Assembly: GCF_001428065.1 (NCBI RefSeq)
Contig: NZ_LMSE01000002.1
Coordinates: 536,932 to 588,313 of the forward strand
Length of the DNA: 51,382 bases
From: Nostocoides sp. Soil756
Lineage (GTDB): Bacteria; Actinomycetota; Actinomycetes; Actinomycetales; Dermatophilaceae
Reading direction: 5' to 3'
Below are positions 1 to 10,384 of this stretch, piece by piece. The position numbers were made by a program, and so were the translations under genes. The notes beneath the pieces were generated by a model, which ran no database searches, was not told the DNA's origin, and saw only the letters and a list, made by a program, of their open reading frames with translations. The number at the start of each line of letters is the position of its first letter. The stretch's first letter is position 1.

Positions 1-1
1 G

Positions 2-127
2 AGTGAGCGTCCGCCGTACCAGCGGGATGAGCGTCCGGCTCGGAGTGAGCGTCCGCCGTACCAGCGCGACGACCGTGCGGCGCGCAGTGAGCGTCCGCCG
101 TTCCGCCGCGACGACCGGCCCGCGCAC
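2..127 (+). repeat. Tandem 42-bp coding repeat (SERPPYQRD)
   Basis: Three head-to-tail 42-nt units begin at 2, 44 and 86. Each encodes 14 residues: SERPPYQRDERPAR, SERPPYQRDDRAAR and SERPPFRRDDRPAH. They belong to the disordered N-terminal arm of the helicase and probably continue left of the window. Confidence 0.85.
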
Positions 128-1714
128 CGCCCGCACGACGAGCGTCCCCGCCGCGAGCGCGGCGACCGCCCGGTGCGCGACTACACCCCCCGCGTCGCCG
201 ACCCCGTGCGCCGCGACCGCCACGAGGGCCGCCACGCCGACCGCTTCCGCGACGACCGCTTCCGCGACGACGCCGACCGTCCCCGCAGCTTCGAGGACGC
301 CGAGGCCGAGCGCGCCGAGGCCGACAGCTGGACCACCTACCGGTCCGCCGCGGCCGGTGGCCCGCGTGAGGTGACGGCCGACAACGGCTTCGCCGCCCTG
401 GGCGTCCCCGACCTGCTCGTCGAGCGCCTGGCGCGCGACGGCATCGCGGAGCCCTTCCCCATCCAGGCCGCGACCATCCCCGACGCCCTCGCGGGCCGCG
501 ACGTCCTCGGCCGGGGGCAGACCGGCTCCGGCAAGACGCTGGCGTTCGGGCTGCCCACCATCGCCCGCCTCGCCGACGGGGTGCGCCCGCAGCCGAAGCG
601 CCCCCGGGCCCTGGTCCTCGTGCCGACCCGCGAGCTCGCGATGCAGGTGAGCGACGCCCTCGAGCCCTTCGTCCACGTCACGGGGATCACCCACCGGCTC
701 GTCGCGGGCGGCCTGTCCTACGAGCCGCAGATCAAGAGCCTGCAGAAGGGCGTGCACCTCCTCGTCGCCACCCCGGGCCGTCTCGTCGACCTGATGGAGC
801 GCGGCGCCGTCGACCTGGGCGGCATCGAGGTCGTCGTCCTCGACGAGGCCGACCACATGGCCGACATGGGTTTCGTGCCCGAGGTCACCGCCATTCTCGA
901 CGCCGTCCCGCAGGGCGGCCAGCGGCTCCTGTTCTCGGCCACCCTCGACAAGGGCGTCGACGCGCTCGTCGCGAAGTACCTCGTGGACCCGGTGACGCAC
1001 TCGACGGACGACGCCCAGGCCTCGATCACGACGATGAGCCACCACGTGCTCCTGGTCGACCCGCACCACAAGAAGCAGCTCACCGCCGAGCTCGCCGGGC
1101 GCGACGGTCGCAGCGTCATCTTCGCCCGCACCCAGCTGGGGGTCGAGCGCATCGCCGGTGAGCTGCGCGAGCGGGGCGTCCTCGCGGCCGGCCTGCACGG
1201 TGGCCTCACCCAGAACGTGCGCAACCGCGTGCTGGGAGCCTTCCGTGACGGCAAGGTGCCCGTCCTGGTCGCCACCGACGTGGCCGCGCGCGGCATCCAT
1301 GTCGACGACATCGGGATGGTCATCCAGGTCGACCCCCCGACGGACCACAAGGACTACCTGCACCGCGCCGGCCGCACCGCCCGCGCCGGTGAGCAGGGAG
1401 CGGTCGTCATGATCGCGCTGCCGCACCAGCGCAAGATCGTCACGCGCATCATCGAGAACGCCGGTGCCGAGGCGCAGACGACGCGGGTCCTCCCCGGTGA
1501 CGCCACGGTGCTCGGGATGGGCGGCAAGGTCCCCGCCGGGGTCCCGGTGCCCGACTCGGTCTGGCGCCCGATCATCGAAGGCAGTCCCACCAAGGGCCGC
1601 CGTGGTGGGCCGCCCCGCCGCGGTGGGCCCGCCGGCGGGCGCCCCCAGCGCTCGCAGGGTTCCTCCCCGAGGTCCGGGCGGCCGTCCGGGCGCGGGGGCA
1701 GAATGGGTGCGTGA
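2..1714 (+). CDS. DEAD-box ATP-dependent RNA helicase (5'-truncated)
   Basis: ATP-driven RNA unwinding enzyme, cytoplasmic, probably in ribosome assembly or RNA turnover (family knowledge). The frame is open to the left window edge, so the true start is missing. The visible N-terminal part (codons 1-120) is a highly charged Arg/Asp-rich tail with tandem SERPP repeats. The helicase core follows with Q motif (EPFPIQ), Walker A (GQTGSGKT), PTREL, TPGR, DEAD (VLDEADHMADMGF), SAT, ATDVAARG and HRAGRTARAG, so all catalytic motifs are intact. The C-terminus is a basic Gly/Arg/Pro tail typical of RNA-binding extensions. Its stop overlaps the start of the next gene by GTGA. A start inside the window (GTG/ATG near 173) would cut the repeat region; the charged tail continuing in frame argues against it. 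Confidence 0.93.
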   Translation, partial: SERPPYQRDERPARSERPPYQRDDRAARSERPPFRRDDRPAHRPHDERPRRERGDRPVRDYTPRVADPVRRDRHEGRHADRFRDDRFRDDADRPRSFEDAEAERAEADSWTTYRSAAAGGPREVTADNGFAALGVPDLLVERLARDGIAEPFPIQAATIPDALAGRDVLGRGQTGSGKTLAFGLPTIARLADGVRPQPKRPRALVLVPTRELAMQVSDALEPFVHVTGITHRLVAGGLSYEPQIKSLQKGVHLLVATPGRLVDLMERGAVDLGGIEVVVLDEADHMADMGFVPEVTAILDAVPQGGQRLLFSATLDKGVDALVAKYLVDPVTHSTDDAQASITTMSHHVLLVDPHHKKQLTAELAGRDGRSVIFARTQLGVERIAGELRERGVLAAGLHGGLTQNVRNRVLGAFRDGKVPVLVATDVAARGIHVDDIGMVIQVDPPTDHKDYLHRAGRTARAGEQGAVVMIALPHQRKIVTRIIENAGAEAQTTRVLPGDATVLGMGGKVPAGVPVPDSVWRPIIEGSPTKGRRGGPPRRGGPAGGRPQRSQGSSPRSGRPSGRGGRMGA

Positions 1715-2271
1715 GCGCGCCCTTCACCACCGGCAGGCTCCTGGTCGCCACTCCGGCGATCGAGGAGGGTGTGTTCCGGCGTAGCGTCGTCCTCGTCCTG
1801 CACCACGGCGACGACGGCGCGCAGGGGCTCGTGCTCAACCGCCCGATCGAGGCCGACATCGGCGCGGTCCTGCCCGGCTGGGAGGAGCACGCCAGCCGCC
1901 CGGCCACGATGTTCCAGGGCGGCCCCGTGCAGCTCGACTCGGCGCTCGGGCTGGTCGCCGTCCCCGGCGACTCGCCCGAACCCACCGGCGTGCGGCGGCT
2001 CTTCGGGGCCGTCGCGCTCGTCGACCTCGACACCCCGCCGCCGCTGGTGGCCCCGGAGGTGGCCGCGCTGCGCATCTTCGCGGGGTACGCCGGTTGGTCG
2101 CCGGGGCAGCTCGAGGACGAGCTCGACACCGGCTCCTGGTACGTCGTCGACCCCGAGAGCGGCGACGTGTTCACCGACACCCCGGACGGGCTCTGGCGGC
2201 GGGTGCTGCGCCGCCAGCCCGAGCCGCTGCGCTGGGTCGCGTGGTTCCCGTCGGACCCCGAGCTCAACTGA
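1711..2271 (+). CDS. YqgE/AlgH family protein (DUF179)
   Basis: A 186-residue protein starting with GTG that overlaps the helicase stop by 4 nt, so it is probably translationally coupled. The family signature is clear: GRLLVATPAIEEGVFRRSVV at the N-terminus, HHGDDGAQGLVLNRP near residues 31-45, and FQGGPVQ before the middle. Length matches the family (about 185-200 residues). The biochemical function of YqgE/AlgH is not settled; in proteobacteria AlgH has been linked to alginate regulation. No signal peptide or membrane segment is visible. Confidence 0.93.
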   Translation: MSAPFTTGRLLVATPAIEEGVFRRSVVLVLHHGDDGAQGLVLNRPIEADIGAVLPGWEEHASRPATMFQGGPVQLDSALGLVAVPGDSPEPTGVRRLFGAVALVDLDTPPPLVAPEVAALRIFAGYAGWSPGQLEDELDTGSWYVVDPESGDVFTDTPDGLWRRVLRRQPEPLRWVAWFPSDPELN

Positions 2272-2281
2272 GCCCGCGGCG

Positions 2282-2287
2282 TAGGGT
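2282..2287 (+). promoter_or_regulatory. -10 box (TAGGGT) of DUF3039 gene
   Basis: TAGGGT lies 7 nt before the ATG at 2295, which suggests a leaderless transcript. No ribosome binding site is visible in between. Confidence 0.5.
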
Positions 2288-2294
2288 GTCCGCC

Positions 2295-2609
2295 ATGAGC
2301 GAGACGATGCCGCAGCAGGCGCCGGGCGCGCCGGGTGGCCCCGACGGGCCGCAGACGCAGACCGCCGTCCTCGAGCGCACCGAAGCCGTGCCCGAGGTCG
2401 CCGAGCCCGGCGACCACGAGCGCTTCGCGCACTACGTGCGCAAGGAGAAGATCGTCGAGAGTGCGGTGACCGGCGAGCCCGTCACGGCGCTCTGCGGCAA
2501 GGTGTGGGTCCCCGGGCGCAACCCCGACCGGTTCCCGGTCTGCCCCACCTGCAAGGAGATCTACGAGGGCCTGCGCGCGCCGCAGGACGGCGGCGACGAC
2601 AAGTCCTGA
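2295..2609 (+). CDS. DUF3039 domain protein
   Basis: A 104-residue actinobacterial protein of unknown function. The ATG at 2295 is chosen because a TAGGGT box ends 7 nt upstream and because the longer in-frame extension overlaps yqgE. The N-terminal 40 residues are low-complexity Pro/Gly/Glu. The conserved part is HYVRKEKIVESAVTGEPVTA, then CGK...W...CPTCKEIY. The single Cys plus CPTC pattern is compatible with metal binding (inference). Confidence 0.88.
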   Translation: MSETMPQQAPGAPGGPDGPQTQTAVLERTEAVPEVAEPGDHERFAHYVRKEKIVESAVTGEPVTALCGKVWVPGRNPDRFPVCPTCKEIYEGLRAPQDGGDDKS

Positions 2610-2646
2610 TGGGTCGCGGCCCCGACGGGGTGTGGGTACGCGGCCC

Positions 2647-2652
2647 TAGCGT
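2647..2652 (+). promoter_or_regulatory. -10 box (TAGCGT) of DinB-like gene
   Basis: TAGCGT ends 6 nt before ATG 2659. This supports a leaderless start at 2659 rather than the in-frame GTG at 2653. Confidence 0.45.
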
Positions 2653-2658
2653 GTGCGG

Positions 2659-3384
2659 ATGCGACGTTTCCTGGACGAGGATCTCACCGGCGCCGAGTTC
2701 CGCGAGGTCGACCTGACCCGAGCACGCTTCGTCGGGGTGGTGATGGACGACGCCGAGATCGACGGGCAGGTCGGCCGGCTCGTCGTCAACGGGGTCGAGG
2801 TGATGGCGTTCGTGGAGGCCGAGCTCGACCGCCGGCATCCGGTACGGCTGCTGCTGCGCTCCGACGAGCCCGACGACCTGCGCGAGGCCTGGCGGCAGCT
2901 GCGCCCGGAGTGGGCCGGCACCGTGGCACGGGTGCGGTCGATGCCGGCGGGCACCGAGCACCAGGGTGTCGACGGCGAGTGGTCGATGGTGCAGACCCTT
3001 CGCCACCTGGTGTTCGTGCACGACTCGTGGTTCCGGCGCTGCGTGCTCGGCCTGACCGAGCCGTTCACCACGTTGGGGGTGGGGCCGCCGGTCGTCATGG
3101 AGCAGGTTCTGGGGGATGCCGAGCCCCCGCGACCGACCCTCGACGAGGTGCTGGCCGTCCGTGAGCGGCAGGGCGCCGAGGTCGAGGCGTGGCTGGCCGA
3201 CGCGACCCCCGACCGGCTCGCGGCGACCGCACCGGTGCCGGACGACGACCGCTGGCCGCCCTACGCCCGGGGCCGCACGGTGCGCCAGTGCCTCGGCACC
3301 GTCCTGAACGAGGAGCACGCCCACCACCGGTTCTGCGTCCGTGACCTCGACACGCTCGCCCGCGAGGACCTCTCCGCGCCCTGA
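2659..3384 (+). CDS. DinB_2-fold protein with N-terminal pentapeptide-like segment
   Basis: A 241-residue protein. Residues 1-40 follow a pentapeptide-repeat rhythm ([20 protein letters not shown]). Residues 60-230 resemble the DinB_2/mycothiol-transferase four-helix bundle: [18 protein letters not shown] supplies the first conserved His, and a second lies in [14 protein letters not shown] near the C-terminus. Families of this fold bind divalent metal and often use mycothiol or bacillithiol as cosubstrate, but the reaction of this member cannot be read from sequence. It appears monocistronic. It is unrelated to DNA polymerase IV despite the shared name. Confidence 0.8.
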   Translation: MRRFLDEDLTGAEFREVDLTRARFVGVVMDDAEIDGQVGRLVVNGVEVMAFVEAELDRRHPVRLLLRSDEPDDLREAWRQLRPEWAGTVARVRSMPAGTEHQGVDGEWSMVQTLRHLVFVHDSWFRRCVLGLTEPFTTLGVGPPVVMEQVLGDAEPPRPTLDEVLAVRERQGAEVEAWLADATPDRLAATAPVPDDDRWPPYARGRTVRQCLGTVLNEEHAHHRFCVRDLDTLAREDLSAP

Positions 3385-3541
3385 CCATCCGCATCCCGGC
3401 AGTGATGGCGAGCGATGGCAGGGACGCTTCCCTGCCACCGCGCAACAACCGTGGCTGCGGACTCGGTGCCCGTCGCCCGAGCGCGCGCACCATTTACCGG
3501 TTCTTTACGCCGAGCGGGGTCGGGCCTGAACGAGTCGCCCC

Positions 3542-3547
3542 TAGGTT
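3542..3547 (+). promoter_or_regulatory. Candidate -10 box upstream of the metalloprotease
   Basis: TAGGTT sits about 52 nt before ATG 3600. A GAAGGG ribosome binding site lies just before that ATG, so this gene would have a normal leader. The region 3385-3599 contains no supported gene. Confidence 0.35.
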
Positions 3548-3599
3548 GCCCAGATGCCGCGCCGGGGTGGCGCGGCCTCGACACCCTCGAAGGGTCGTC

Positions 3600-4571
3600 A
3601 TGCGCCTTCGTCCGTTCTCCGCGCTCGCCGCTCTCGCCCTCGCCTCCGCGGGGCTGGTCCTCCCGCTGACCTCGGCCTCGGCCCGGCCGATGGCCGGCGT
3701 CGACACCGTCGCCGCCACCTGCGAGACCCACACCGACGAGGTCGGGGGCCGCCACGCCACCGGCCCCACCCGTTTCGATCCGCACGAGCTCAGCGACGCC
3801 AAGGCCGCCTCGATGAACGCCCAGCTCGTGCGCGACATGGCCGCGCGCGGCGTGACGACGACCCGGGGCGGCGCCACCCAGAAGGGCAAGCCCGGCGGGG
3901 GAGGGGGCGCCTTCCAGCCCGCGGTGGTCCCCGTGCACTGGCACGTCATCACCGATGGCGCCCAGGGCAACCTCACCAGCTCCGAGCTCGCGGGCCAGAT
4001 CAGCGTCCTCAACGCCGCGTACTCGGGCTCCGGCTTCTCGTTCCAGACGGTCAGCACCGACTACACGAACAACCCGGCCTGGTACAACGGCATCACCAAC
4101 GGCAGCACCGCCGAGAAGCAGATGAAGAACGCCCTGCACGTCGGGGGCAAGGGCGACCTCAACCTCTACACCGCCGACCTCGGGGGCGGCCTGCTCGGCT
4201 GGGCCACCTTCCCGAAGTCGACCGTCGACCCGATGGACGGGGTCGTGATGCTCGGCGAGAGCCTGCCCGGCGGCAGTGCGGCGCCGTACAACCTGGGCGA
4301 CACCGCGACCCACGAGATCGGCCACTGGCTCGGGCTCTACCACACCTTCCAGGGCGGCTGTAACGGCAACGGCGACTACGTCGGCGACACCAACGCCGAG
4401 GCCTCTCCGGCCTACGGGTGCCCCACCGGGCGCGACTCCTGCGCCACCAAGCCCGGCGCCGACCCCATCACGAACTTCATGGACTACACCGACGACGCGT
4501 GCATGAACCGGTTCACGACGGGCCAGGTCTCGCGGATGCAGGCCTCCTGGCTGACCTACCGCGCTGCGTGA
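3600..4571 (+). CDS. Secreted zinc metalloprotease, M43 (pappalysin-like) family
   Basis: A 323-residue exported protease. The start at ATG 3600 has a GAAGGG ribosome binding site and opens a Sec signal peptide (MRLRPF, then an Ala/Leu-rich core ending near TSASA). The metzincin zinc site is intact at residues 238-248: [11 protein letters not shown], with three His ligands and catalytic Glu. The Met-turn region is [15 protein letters not shown]. Several Cys pairs downstream (GGC, YGC, DSC) suggest disulphides, as in other secreted M43 peptidases. It is flanked by unrelated genes and followed by a strong hairpin, so it is likely a single-gene unit. The substrate cannot be inferred. Confidence 0.92.
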   Translation: MRLRPFSALAALALASAGLVLPLTSASARPMAGVDTVAATCETHTDEVGGRHATGPTRFDPHELSDAKAASMNAQLVRDMAARGVTTTRGGATQKGKPGGGGGAFQPAVVPVHWHVITDGAQGNLTSSELAGQISVLNAAYSGSGFSFQTVSTDYTNNPAWYNGITNGSTAEKQMKNALHVGGKGDLNLYTADLGGGLLGWATFPKSTVDPMDGVVMLGESLPGGSAAPYNLGDTATHEIGHWLGLYHTFQGGCNGNGDYVGDTNAEASPAYGCPTGRDSCATKPGADPITNFMDYTDDACMNRFTTGQVSRMQASWLTYRAA

Positions 4572-4612
4572 CCGCGGCCGGGCGGGAGGACCTCTCCGGG
4601 TAGCACAGACCG

Positions 4613-4640
4613 AGGGCCCCGACGAGTTCGTCGGGGCCTT
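4613..4640 (+). terminator. Hairpin terminator after the metalloprotease
   Basis: Perfect inverted repeat: GGCCCCGACGA (4615-4625) pairs with TCGTCGGGGCC (4628-4638), extended by two further pairs. There is no long T tract, as is usual in this GC class. Confidence 0.75.
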
Positions 4641-4680
4641 CGGCATGTCGTCGGGGGGCCGGTTATCGTGGCCGACGCCC

Positions 4681-6450
4681 ATGAGTACCTCTGCCGCCGG
4701 ACACCTGCCCCCCGCCTTCCCCGGGCGGGCCGCGTGGGGTACCGCCGCCAAGCTGCGCGCCTGGCAGGAGGAGGCCCTGGAGGCCTACCTGCGCAGCGAG
4801 ACCAAGGACTTCCTGGCGGTCGCGACCCCCGGCGCCGGCAAGACCACCTACGCCCTGCGGATCGCCACCGAGCTGCTCGAGCGTGGCCTCGTGCGCGCCA
4901 TCACCGTCGTCGCCCCCACCGAGCACCTGAAGACCCAGTGGGCCGACGCGGCGGGGCGGGTCGGCATCCAGCTCAACCCGTCGTTCTCGAACTCCACCGG
5001 GGTGCAGAGCAGCGAGTACGACGGCGTCGCGCTCACGTACGCCCAGGTGGCCACGAACCCGGGCCTGCACCGCCGGCGCACCGAGGCCACACCCACGCTG
5101 GTGATCCTCGACGAGATCCACCACGGCGGCGACGCCCGCTCCTGGGGCGACGGCATCCGCGATGCCTTCACGTCGGCCACCCGCCGGCTCTCGCTCACCG
5201 GCACCCCGTTCCGCTCGGACACCAACCCCATCCCGTTCGTGCGCTACGAGATGGACCAGGCGGGCATCCTGCGCTCGGCCTCCGACTACACCTACGGGTA
5301 CGCCGCCGCCCTGCGTGACGGGGTCGTGCGGCCGGTCCTCTTCCTGGCCTACGGCGGCGCGATGCGCTGGCGCACCAAGGCCGGCGACGAGGTCGCGGCC
5401 CGGCTCGGTGAGCCGCTGACCCGCGACCAGACTGCGCACGCGTGGCGCACCGCGCTGGACCCCAAGGGCGAGTGGATCCCGTCGGTGCTCGCGGCCGCCG
5501 ACAAGCGCCTCTCGGAGGTCCGCCGGCACGTGCCGGACGCCGGCGGCCTGGTCATCGCGTCCAACCGCACCGCGGCCCGGGCCTACGCCAAGATCCTGCT
5601 GGCCATCACCGGGCAGCCGGCCACCGTGGTGCTCTCGGACGACGCGGGCGCCAGCGCGGGCATCGAGCGGTTCGCCGCCGACGACTCGCGCTGGATGGTG
5701 GCGGTGCGGATGGTCAGCGAGGGCGTGGACGTGCCGCGGCTGGCCGTCGGCGTCTACGCCACGTCGACCTCGACGCCGCTGTTCTTCGCCCAGGCCGTCG
5801 GCCGCTTCGTGCGGGCCCGGCGCCGGGGCGAGACGGCCTCGGTGTTCCTGCCGTCGGTGCCGCTCATCCTGCAGCTCGCGGCCTCGATGGAGGAGGAGCG
5901 CGACCACGCCCTCGACCGGCGCACCGACGCCGAGTCGGAGGCGTCGATCTGGGCCGAGGAGGAGGGGATGCTCGCCGCCGCCAACCGCACCGAGCGCACC
6001 CTCGGGCTCGAGGACGAGTCGCGCTTCGAGGCCCTGGAGTCCGACGCGCACTTCGACCACGTGCTCTTCGACGCCAAGCAGTACGGCCTGCACGCCGAGG
6101 CCGGCTCGGAGGAGGAGCAGGACTACCTCGGGCTGCCGGGGCTGCTCGAGCCCGACCAGGTGGCCCACCTGCTCACCGAGCGCCAGACCAAGCAGGCCCG
6201 CGGTGGGCGCACCCGCCCCGAGCCGCCGGCCGGGCCGAGCCCGGTGGCGGCCCACCGCGCCCTCGCCTCGCAGCGCAAGGAGCTCAACAAGCTCGTGGCG
6301 GCGTACTCGAGCAAGACCGGCACCGCGCACGCGACCATCCACCTGGACCTGCGGCGCGCCTGCGGGGGCCCCGAGCTCGCGTCGGCCACCGGCGAGCAGG
6401 TGGCCGAGCGGATCGAGCGCATCCGCCGGTGGTTCGTCGGCCGCCGCTGA
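4681..6450 (+). CDS. SF2 DEAD/DEAH-type helicase
   Basis: A 589-residue helicase. Seen: motif around LRAWQEEALEAYL, Walker A ATPGAGKT (residues 48-55), VVAPTEHLKTQW, Walker B DEIHH (144-148), LTGTPFRSD, then domain 2 with SEGVDVPRL and QAVGRFVRARR as the arginine-finger motif. It resembles the RAD25/UvrB-like SF2 group with DE.H rather than strict DEAD proteins. The Arg/Glu-rich C-terminal third has no recognisable nuclease. ATG 4681 is preferred over ATG 4645 because 4645 falls beside the terminator and a TATCGT box lies at 4664-4669. The nucleic-acid substrate is unknown. Confidence 0.86.
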   Translation: MSTSAAGHLPPAFPGRAAWGTAAKLRAWQEEALEAYLRSETKDFLAVATPGAGKTTYALRIATELLERGLVRAITVVAPTEHLKTQWADAAGRVGIQLNPSFSNSTGVQSSEYDGVALTYAQVATNPGLHRRRTEATPTLVILDEIHHGGDARSWGDGIRDAFTSATRRLSLTGTPFRSDTNPIPFVRYEMDQAGILRSASDYTYGYAAALRDGVVRPVLFLAYGGAMRWRTKAGDEVAARLGEPLTRDQTAHAWRTALDPKGEWIPSVLAAADKRLSEVRRHVPDAGGLVIASNRTAARAYAKILLAITGQPATVVLSDDAGASAGIERFAADDSRWMVAVRMVSEGVDVPRLAVGVYATSTSTPLFFAQAVGRFVRARRRGETASVFLPSVPLILQLAASMEEERDHALDRRTDAESEASIWAEEEGMLAAANRTERTLGLEDESRFEALESDAHFDHVLFDAKQYGLHAEAGSEEEQDYLGLPGLLEPDQVAHLLTERQTKQARGGRTRPEPPAGPSPVAAHRALASQRKELNKLVAAYSSKTGTAHATIHLDLRRACGGPELASATGEQVAERIERIRRWFVGRR

Positions 6451-6515
6451 CGGGGCGACACCCGACGGACACCATCGCGTCGTCACGCGGACACCCACGG
6501 GCGCCCGCGCCGGGC

Positions 6516-6521
6516 TAGGGT
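6516..6521 (+). promoter_or_regulatory. -10 box (TAGGGT) of nucleotidase gene
   Basis: TAGGGT lies 8 nt before GTG 6530, consistent with leaderless initiation. Confidence 0.45.
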
Positions 6522-6529
6522 CCCCACCC

Positions 6530-8371
6530 GTGACTGACTCCACCCCCTCCAGCGCATCCCGCCGCCAGCTCCTCACCATGGCCATGGTCGGCGGCGCGGC
6601 GATCGTCTCCGCTCCCGCGGCCCACGCCGCCACCCCCGCGGGCCGCGGCGGCCCCGACAAGCCGTTCCGGCTGACCGTGCTCGGCACCACCGACCTGCAC
6701 GGCAACGTCTACAACTGGAACTACTTCAACAACGCCACCTACAGCGACTCCAAGGGCAACGAGATCGGCGTCGCCAAGGCGGCCACGCTGGTCAAGGCGG
6801 TGCGGGCCGAGCGCGGCGCCGGCACCTGCATCACCCTCGACGCCGGCGACACCATCCAGGGCACCCCGCTCGCGTACTACTACGCGAAGGTCGAGCCGAT
6901 CACCCAGGGCGCCACCCACCCGATGGCCACCGCGATGAACGCGCTCGGCTACGACGCCGCTGCCCTGGGCAACCACGAGTACAACTACGGCCTCGACACC
7001 CTGCGGGCCTTCGAGGACCAGTGCGAGCACCCGCTCCTGTCGGCCAACTCGGTCGACTGGGACAGCGGCGAGCCGATCTTCCCGCCGTTCGTGCTCAAGA
7101 GGGTCAGGATCCCCCACGACCAGACCATCACCGTCGGCATCCTCGGGCTCGTCACGCCGGGCGTGGCCATCTGGGACGCCGCCAACGTGCAGGGCAAGGT
7201 GCGCTTCCCCGGCATCGTCGAGCAGGCCAAGGTCATGGTGCCGCGGATGAAGGCCGCCGGCGCCGACATCGTCGTGGTCTCGTGCCACTCGGGAGCCACG
7301 CCGTCGTCGAGCTACGGTGACGCGCTGCCGTTCCCCGAGAACGCCAGCACCCAGTTGGCCGAGGAGGTCGCCGACATCGACGCGATCCTGGTCGGCCACG
7401 CGCACGTCGAGATCCCGCAGAAGATCGTCACGAACAAGGCGACCGGCCGCCCGGTGCTGCTCAGCGAGCCGCTCTACTGGGGCATGCGGGTCAGCGTGAT
7501 GAACCTCGACCTGGTCAAGATCCGCGGACGCTGGTCGGTGGGGTCGTCGTCGGCCACGCTGCTCAACGCGAACACCGTGCCCGAGGACGCCGAGATCGCA
7601 GCGCTGGTGCGGCCCGCGCACGAGAAGGTCCTCGCGTACGTCAACGGCGTGATCGGCACCTGCACGGAGGCGATGTCGGCCGCGACCTCGCGCTACGAGG
7701 ACACGGCGGCGATCGACTTCATCAACCTGGTCCAGGCCCAGGCCGTCAAGGACGCCCTGGCCGGCACCCCGCAGGCCGGCCTGCCGGTGCTCTCGATCGC
7801 GGCGCCGTTCAACAAGGACGCGAAGATTCCGCAGGGCGAGGTGACGGTCCGTGATGTCGCGGGCCTGTACATCTACGACAACACCCTGCTGGCGGTCACC
7901 CTCACCGGCGCCCAGGTCAAGGACTACCTCGAGACCTCGGCGACGTACTTCAAGCAGGTCACGAACGCGGGCCCGTTCACGCCGTTGCAGGTGACCCAGG
8001 CCGTGACCCCGAACGCACCGAACGGCATCCCCGACTACAACTACGACATCATGGGCGGCCTCGACGCGCAGCTGACCTACGACATCGACATCACGAAGGC
8101 GCCGGGGTCGCGCATCACCGACCTGCAGTACGCGGGCGCGCCCATCGACCCGATGCAGGAGTTCGTGATCGCCATCAACAACTACCGCCAGAGCGGCGGG
8201 GGCGGCTTCCCGCACGTCAAGGCCGCGCCGGTGGTCTACAACCGCCAGGTCGAGATCCGCCAGCTGATGATCGACTGGGTCACCGCCCGCCAGGTCATCG
8301 ACCCGACGACGTTCTTCTCGGTCGACTGGAAGCTGACCGCGGCCGGCATCCCGGTGGTCGTCCAGGCCTGA
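6530..8371 (+). CDS. Secreted bifunctional metallophosphatase/5'-nucleotidase
   Basis: A 613-residue exported enzyme expected to remove phosphate from nucleotides outside the cell (UshA/CpdB-like family). GTG 6530 opens SSASRRQLLTMAMVGGAAIV...AHAA. The SRRQLL element suggests a Tat-type signal (inference; Sec is possible). The N-terminal metallophosphatase domain shows TTDLHGN, DAGDTIQGTP, LGNHEYNYG, SCHSG and GHAHVEIP, which carry the two-metal ligands. The C-terminal 5'-nucleotidase domain follows from about residue 380 (YEDTAAIDFIN, YIYDNTLLAVTLTG, FVIAINNYRQSGGGGFP). It is terminated by a shared hairpin facing the convergent Lrp gene. Confidence 0.93.
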   Translation: MTDSTPSSASRRQLLTMAMVGGAAIVSAPAAHAATPAGRGGPDKPFRLTVLGTTDLHGNVYNWNYFNNATYSDSKGNEIGVAKAATLVKAVRAERGAGTCITLDAGDTIQGTPLAYYYAKVEPITQGATHPMATAMNALGYDAAALGNHEYNYGLDTLRAFEDQCEHPLLSANSVDWDSGEPIFPPFVLKRVRIPHDQTITVGILGLVTPGVAIWDAANVQGKVRFPGIVEQAKVMVPRMKAAGADIVVVSCHSGATPSSSYGDALPFPENASTQLAEEVADIDAILVGHAHVEIPQKIVTNKATGRPVLLSEPLYWGMRVSVMNLDLVKIRGRWSVGSSSATLLNANTVPEDAEIAALVRPAHEKVLAYVNGVIGTCTEAMSAATSRYEDTAAIDFINLVQAQAVKDALAGTPQAGLPVLSIAAPFNKDAKIPQGEVTVRDVAGLYIYDNTLLAVTLTGAQVKDYLETSATYFKQVTNAGPFTPLQVTQAVTPNAPNGIPDYNYDIMGGLDAQLTYDIDITKAPGSRITDLQYAGAPIDPMQEFVIAINNYRQSGGGGFPHVKAAPVVYNRQVEIRQLMIDWVTARQVIDPTTFFSVDWKLTAAGIPVVVQA

Positions 8372-8395
8372 GCCGCGACGGCCGCACCACGCGGG

Positions 8396-8450
8396 GCACC
8401 GGAACCTTCAGGGAAGCACCCCTACGGTTCCGGTGCCTTCGTGAAGGTTC
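8396..8450. terminator. Bidirectional hairpin between convergent genes
   Basis: GCACCGGAACC (8396-8406) pairs with GGTTCCGGTGC (8426-8436). An alternative stem uses GAACCTTC (8402-8409) and GAAGGTTC (8443-8450), so two exclusive folds are possible. It sits between convergent stops at 8371 and 8485. Confidence 0.7.
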
Positions 8451-8484
8451 CCGCATGGGGCGAGAAAGTGGGAGGGGCCGGAGG

Positions 8485-8979
8485 TCAGTCGGCGGGGGCG
8501 GCGGCCGCGGCGGCGTCGACCAGCGGGCCGGTGCGGTACTCGAGGTGGGTGACCAGGCAGATGGCGGTGTTGGCGCGCAGCACGTGGGTGTCGTCGATGA
8601 TCTCGTCGATCACCCGCCCGAGGTCGGCGTTGTCGCGGGCCGCCACCCGCACCACGAGGTCGCCGACCCCGGTGATGGAGTGGATCTCGAGGACCTCGGG
8701 GATGGCCGACAGGTGCGCGACCACCGGCCCGTGGCCCTGGCGCTGGCTGATCTCGAGGGTGCAGAACGCGGTGACGGGGTAGCCGAGGGCCCCGGCGTCG
8801 ACCTGCGGCGCGAACGAGCGGATGACCCCCCGCGACTGCAGCCGGTCGAGGCGGGCCTGCACCGTGCCGCGCGCCACCCCGAGGGTCCGCGAGGCGCCGA
8901 GCACCCCGATGTGCGGGTCGTCGGTGTACAGCCGGATGATCCGGGCGTCGAGCTCGTCCACTCCGTCGTGTCGTGCCAT
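8485..8979 (-). CDS. Lrp/AsnC family transcriptional regulator
   Basis: A 164-residue regulator. An N-terminal winged helix (DELDARIIRLYTDDPHIGVLGASRTLGVARGTVQARLDRLQ, about residues 6-45) is followed by a RAM-type ligand-binding domain with the characteristic GVGDLVVRVAARDNADLGRVID stretch. ATG 8979 matches the family's usual start just before the HTH. It is divergent from hppD with about 107 bp between the starts. That arrangement suggests it senses an aromatic metabolite and controls hppD (inference from context). Confidence 0.92.
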   Translation of the reverse strand: MARHDGVDELDARIIRLYTDDPHIGVLGASRTLGVARGTVQARLDRLQSRGVIRSFAPQVDAGALGYPVTAFCTLEISQRQGHGPVVAHLSAIPEVLEIHSITGVGDLVVRVAARDNADLGRVIDEIIDDTHVLRANTAICLVTHLEYRTGPLVDAAAAAAPAD

Positions 8980-9032
8980 GGTCACATTGTCCGGCGCGGA
9001 TCGCCTCGAAGGCAACACCGTGCGCAGCGTGA

Positions 9033-10322
<1,290 letters not shown>

Positions 10323-10384
10323 CCGCGGCGCCCGAACCCCCGAGGGCGCGGGCGCGCGGCTGTGGGTCGTGAGACGCTGAGGGC

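Noticed and set aside
2659-3384. DinB-like protein as the missing maleylacetoacetate isomerase
   Set aside because: The fold resembles mycothiol-dependent isomerases, but it lies 6-12 kb from the pathway genes with no operon link; too weak to claim.
4645-4680. Upstream ATG for the SF2 helicase
   Set aside because: It starts beside the terminator hairpin and adds a non-conserved-looking leader; the ATG at 4681 follows a -10-like box.
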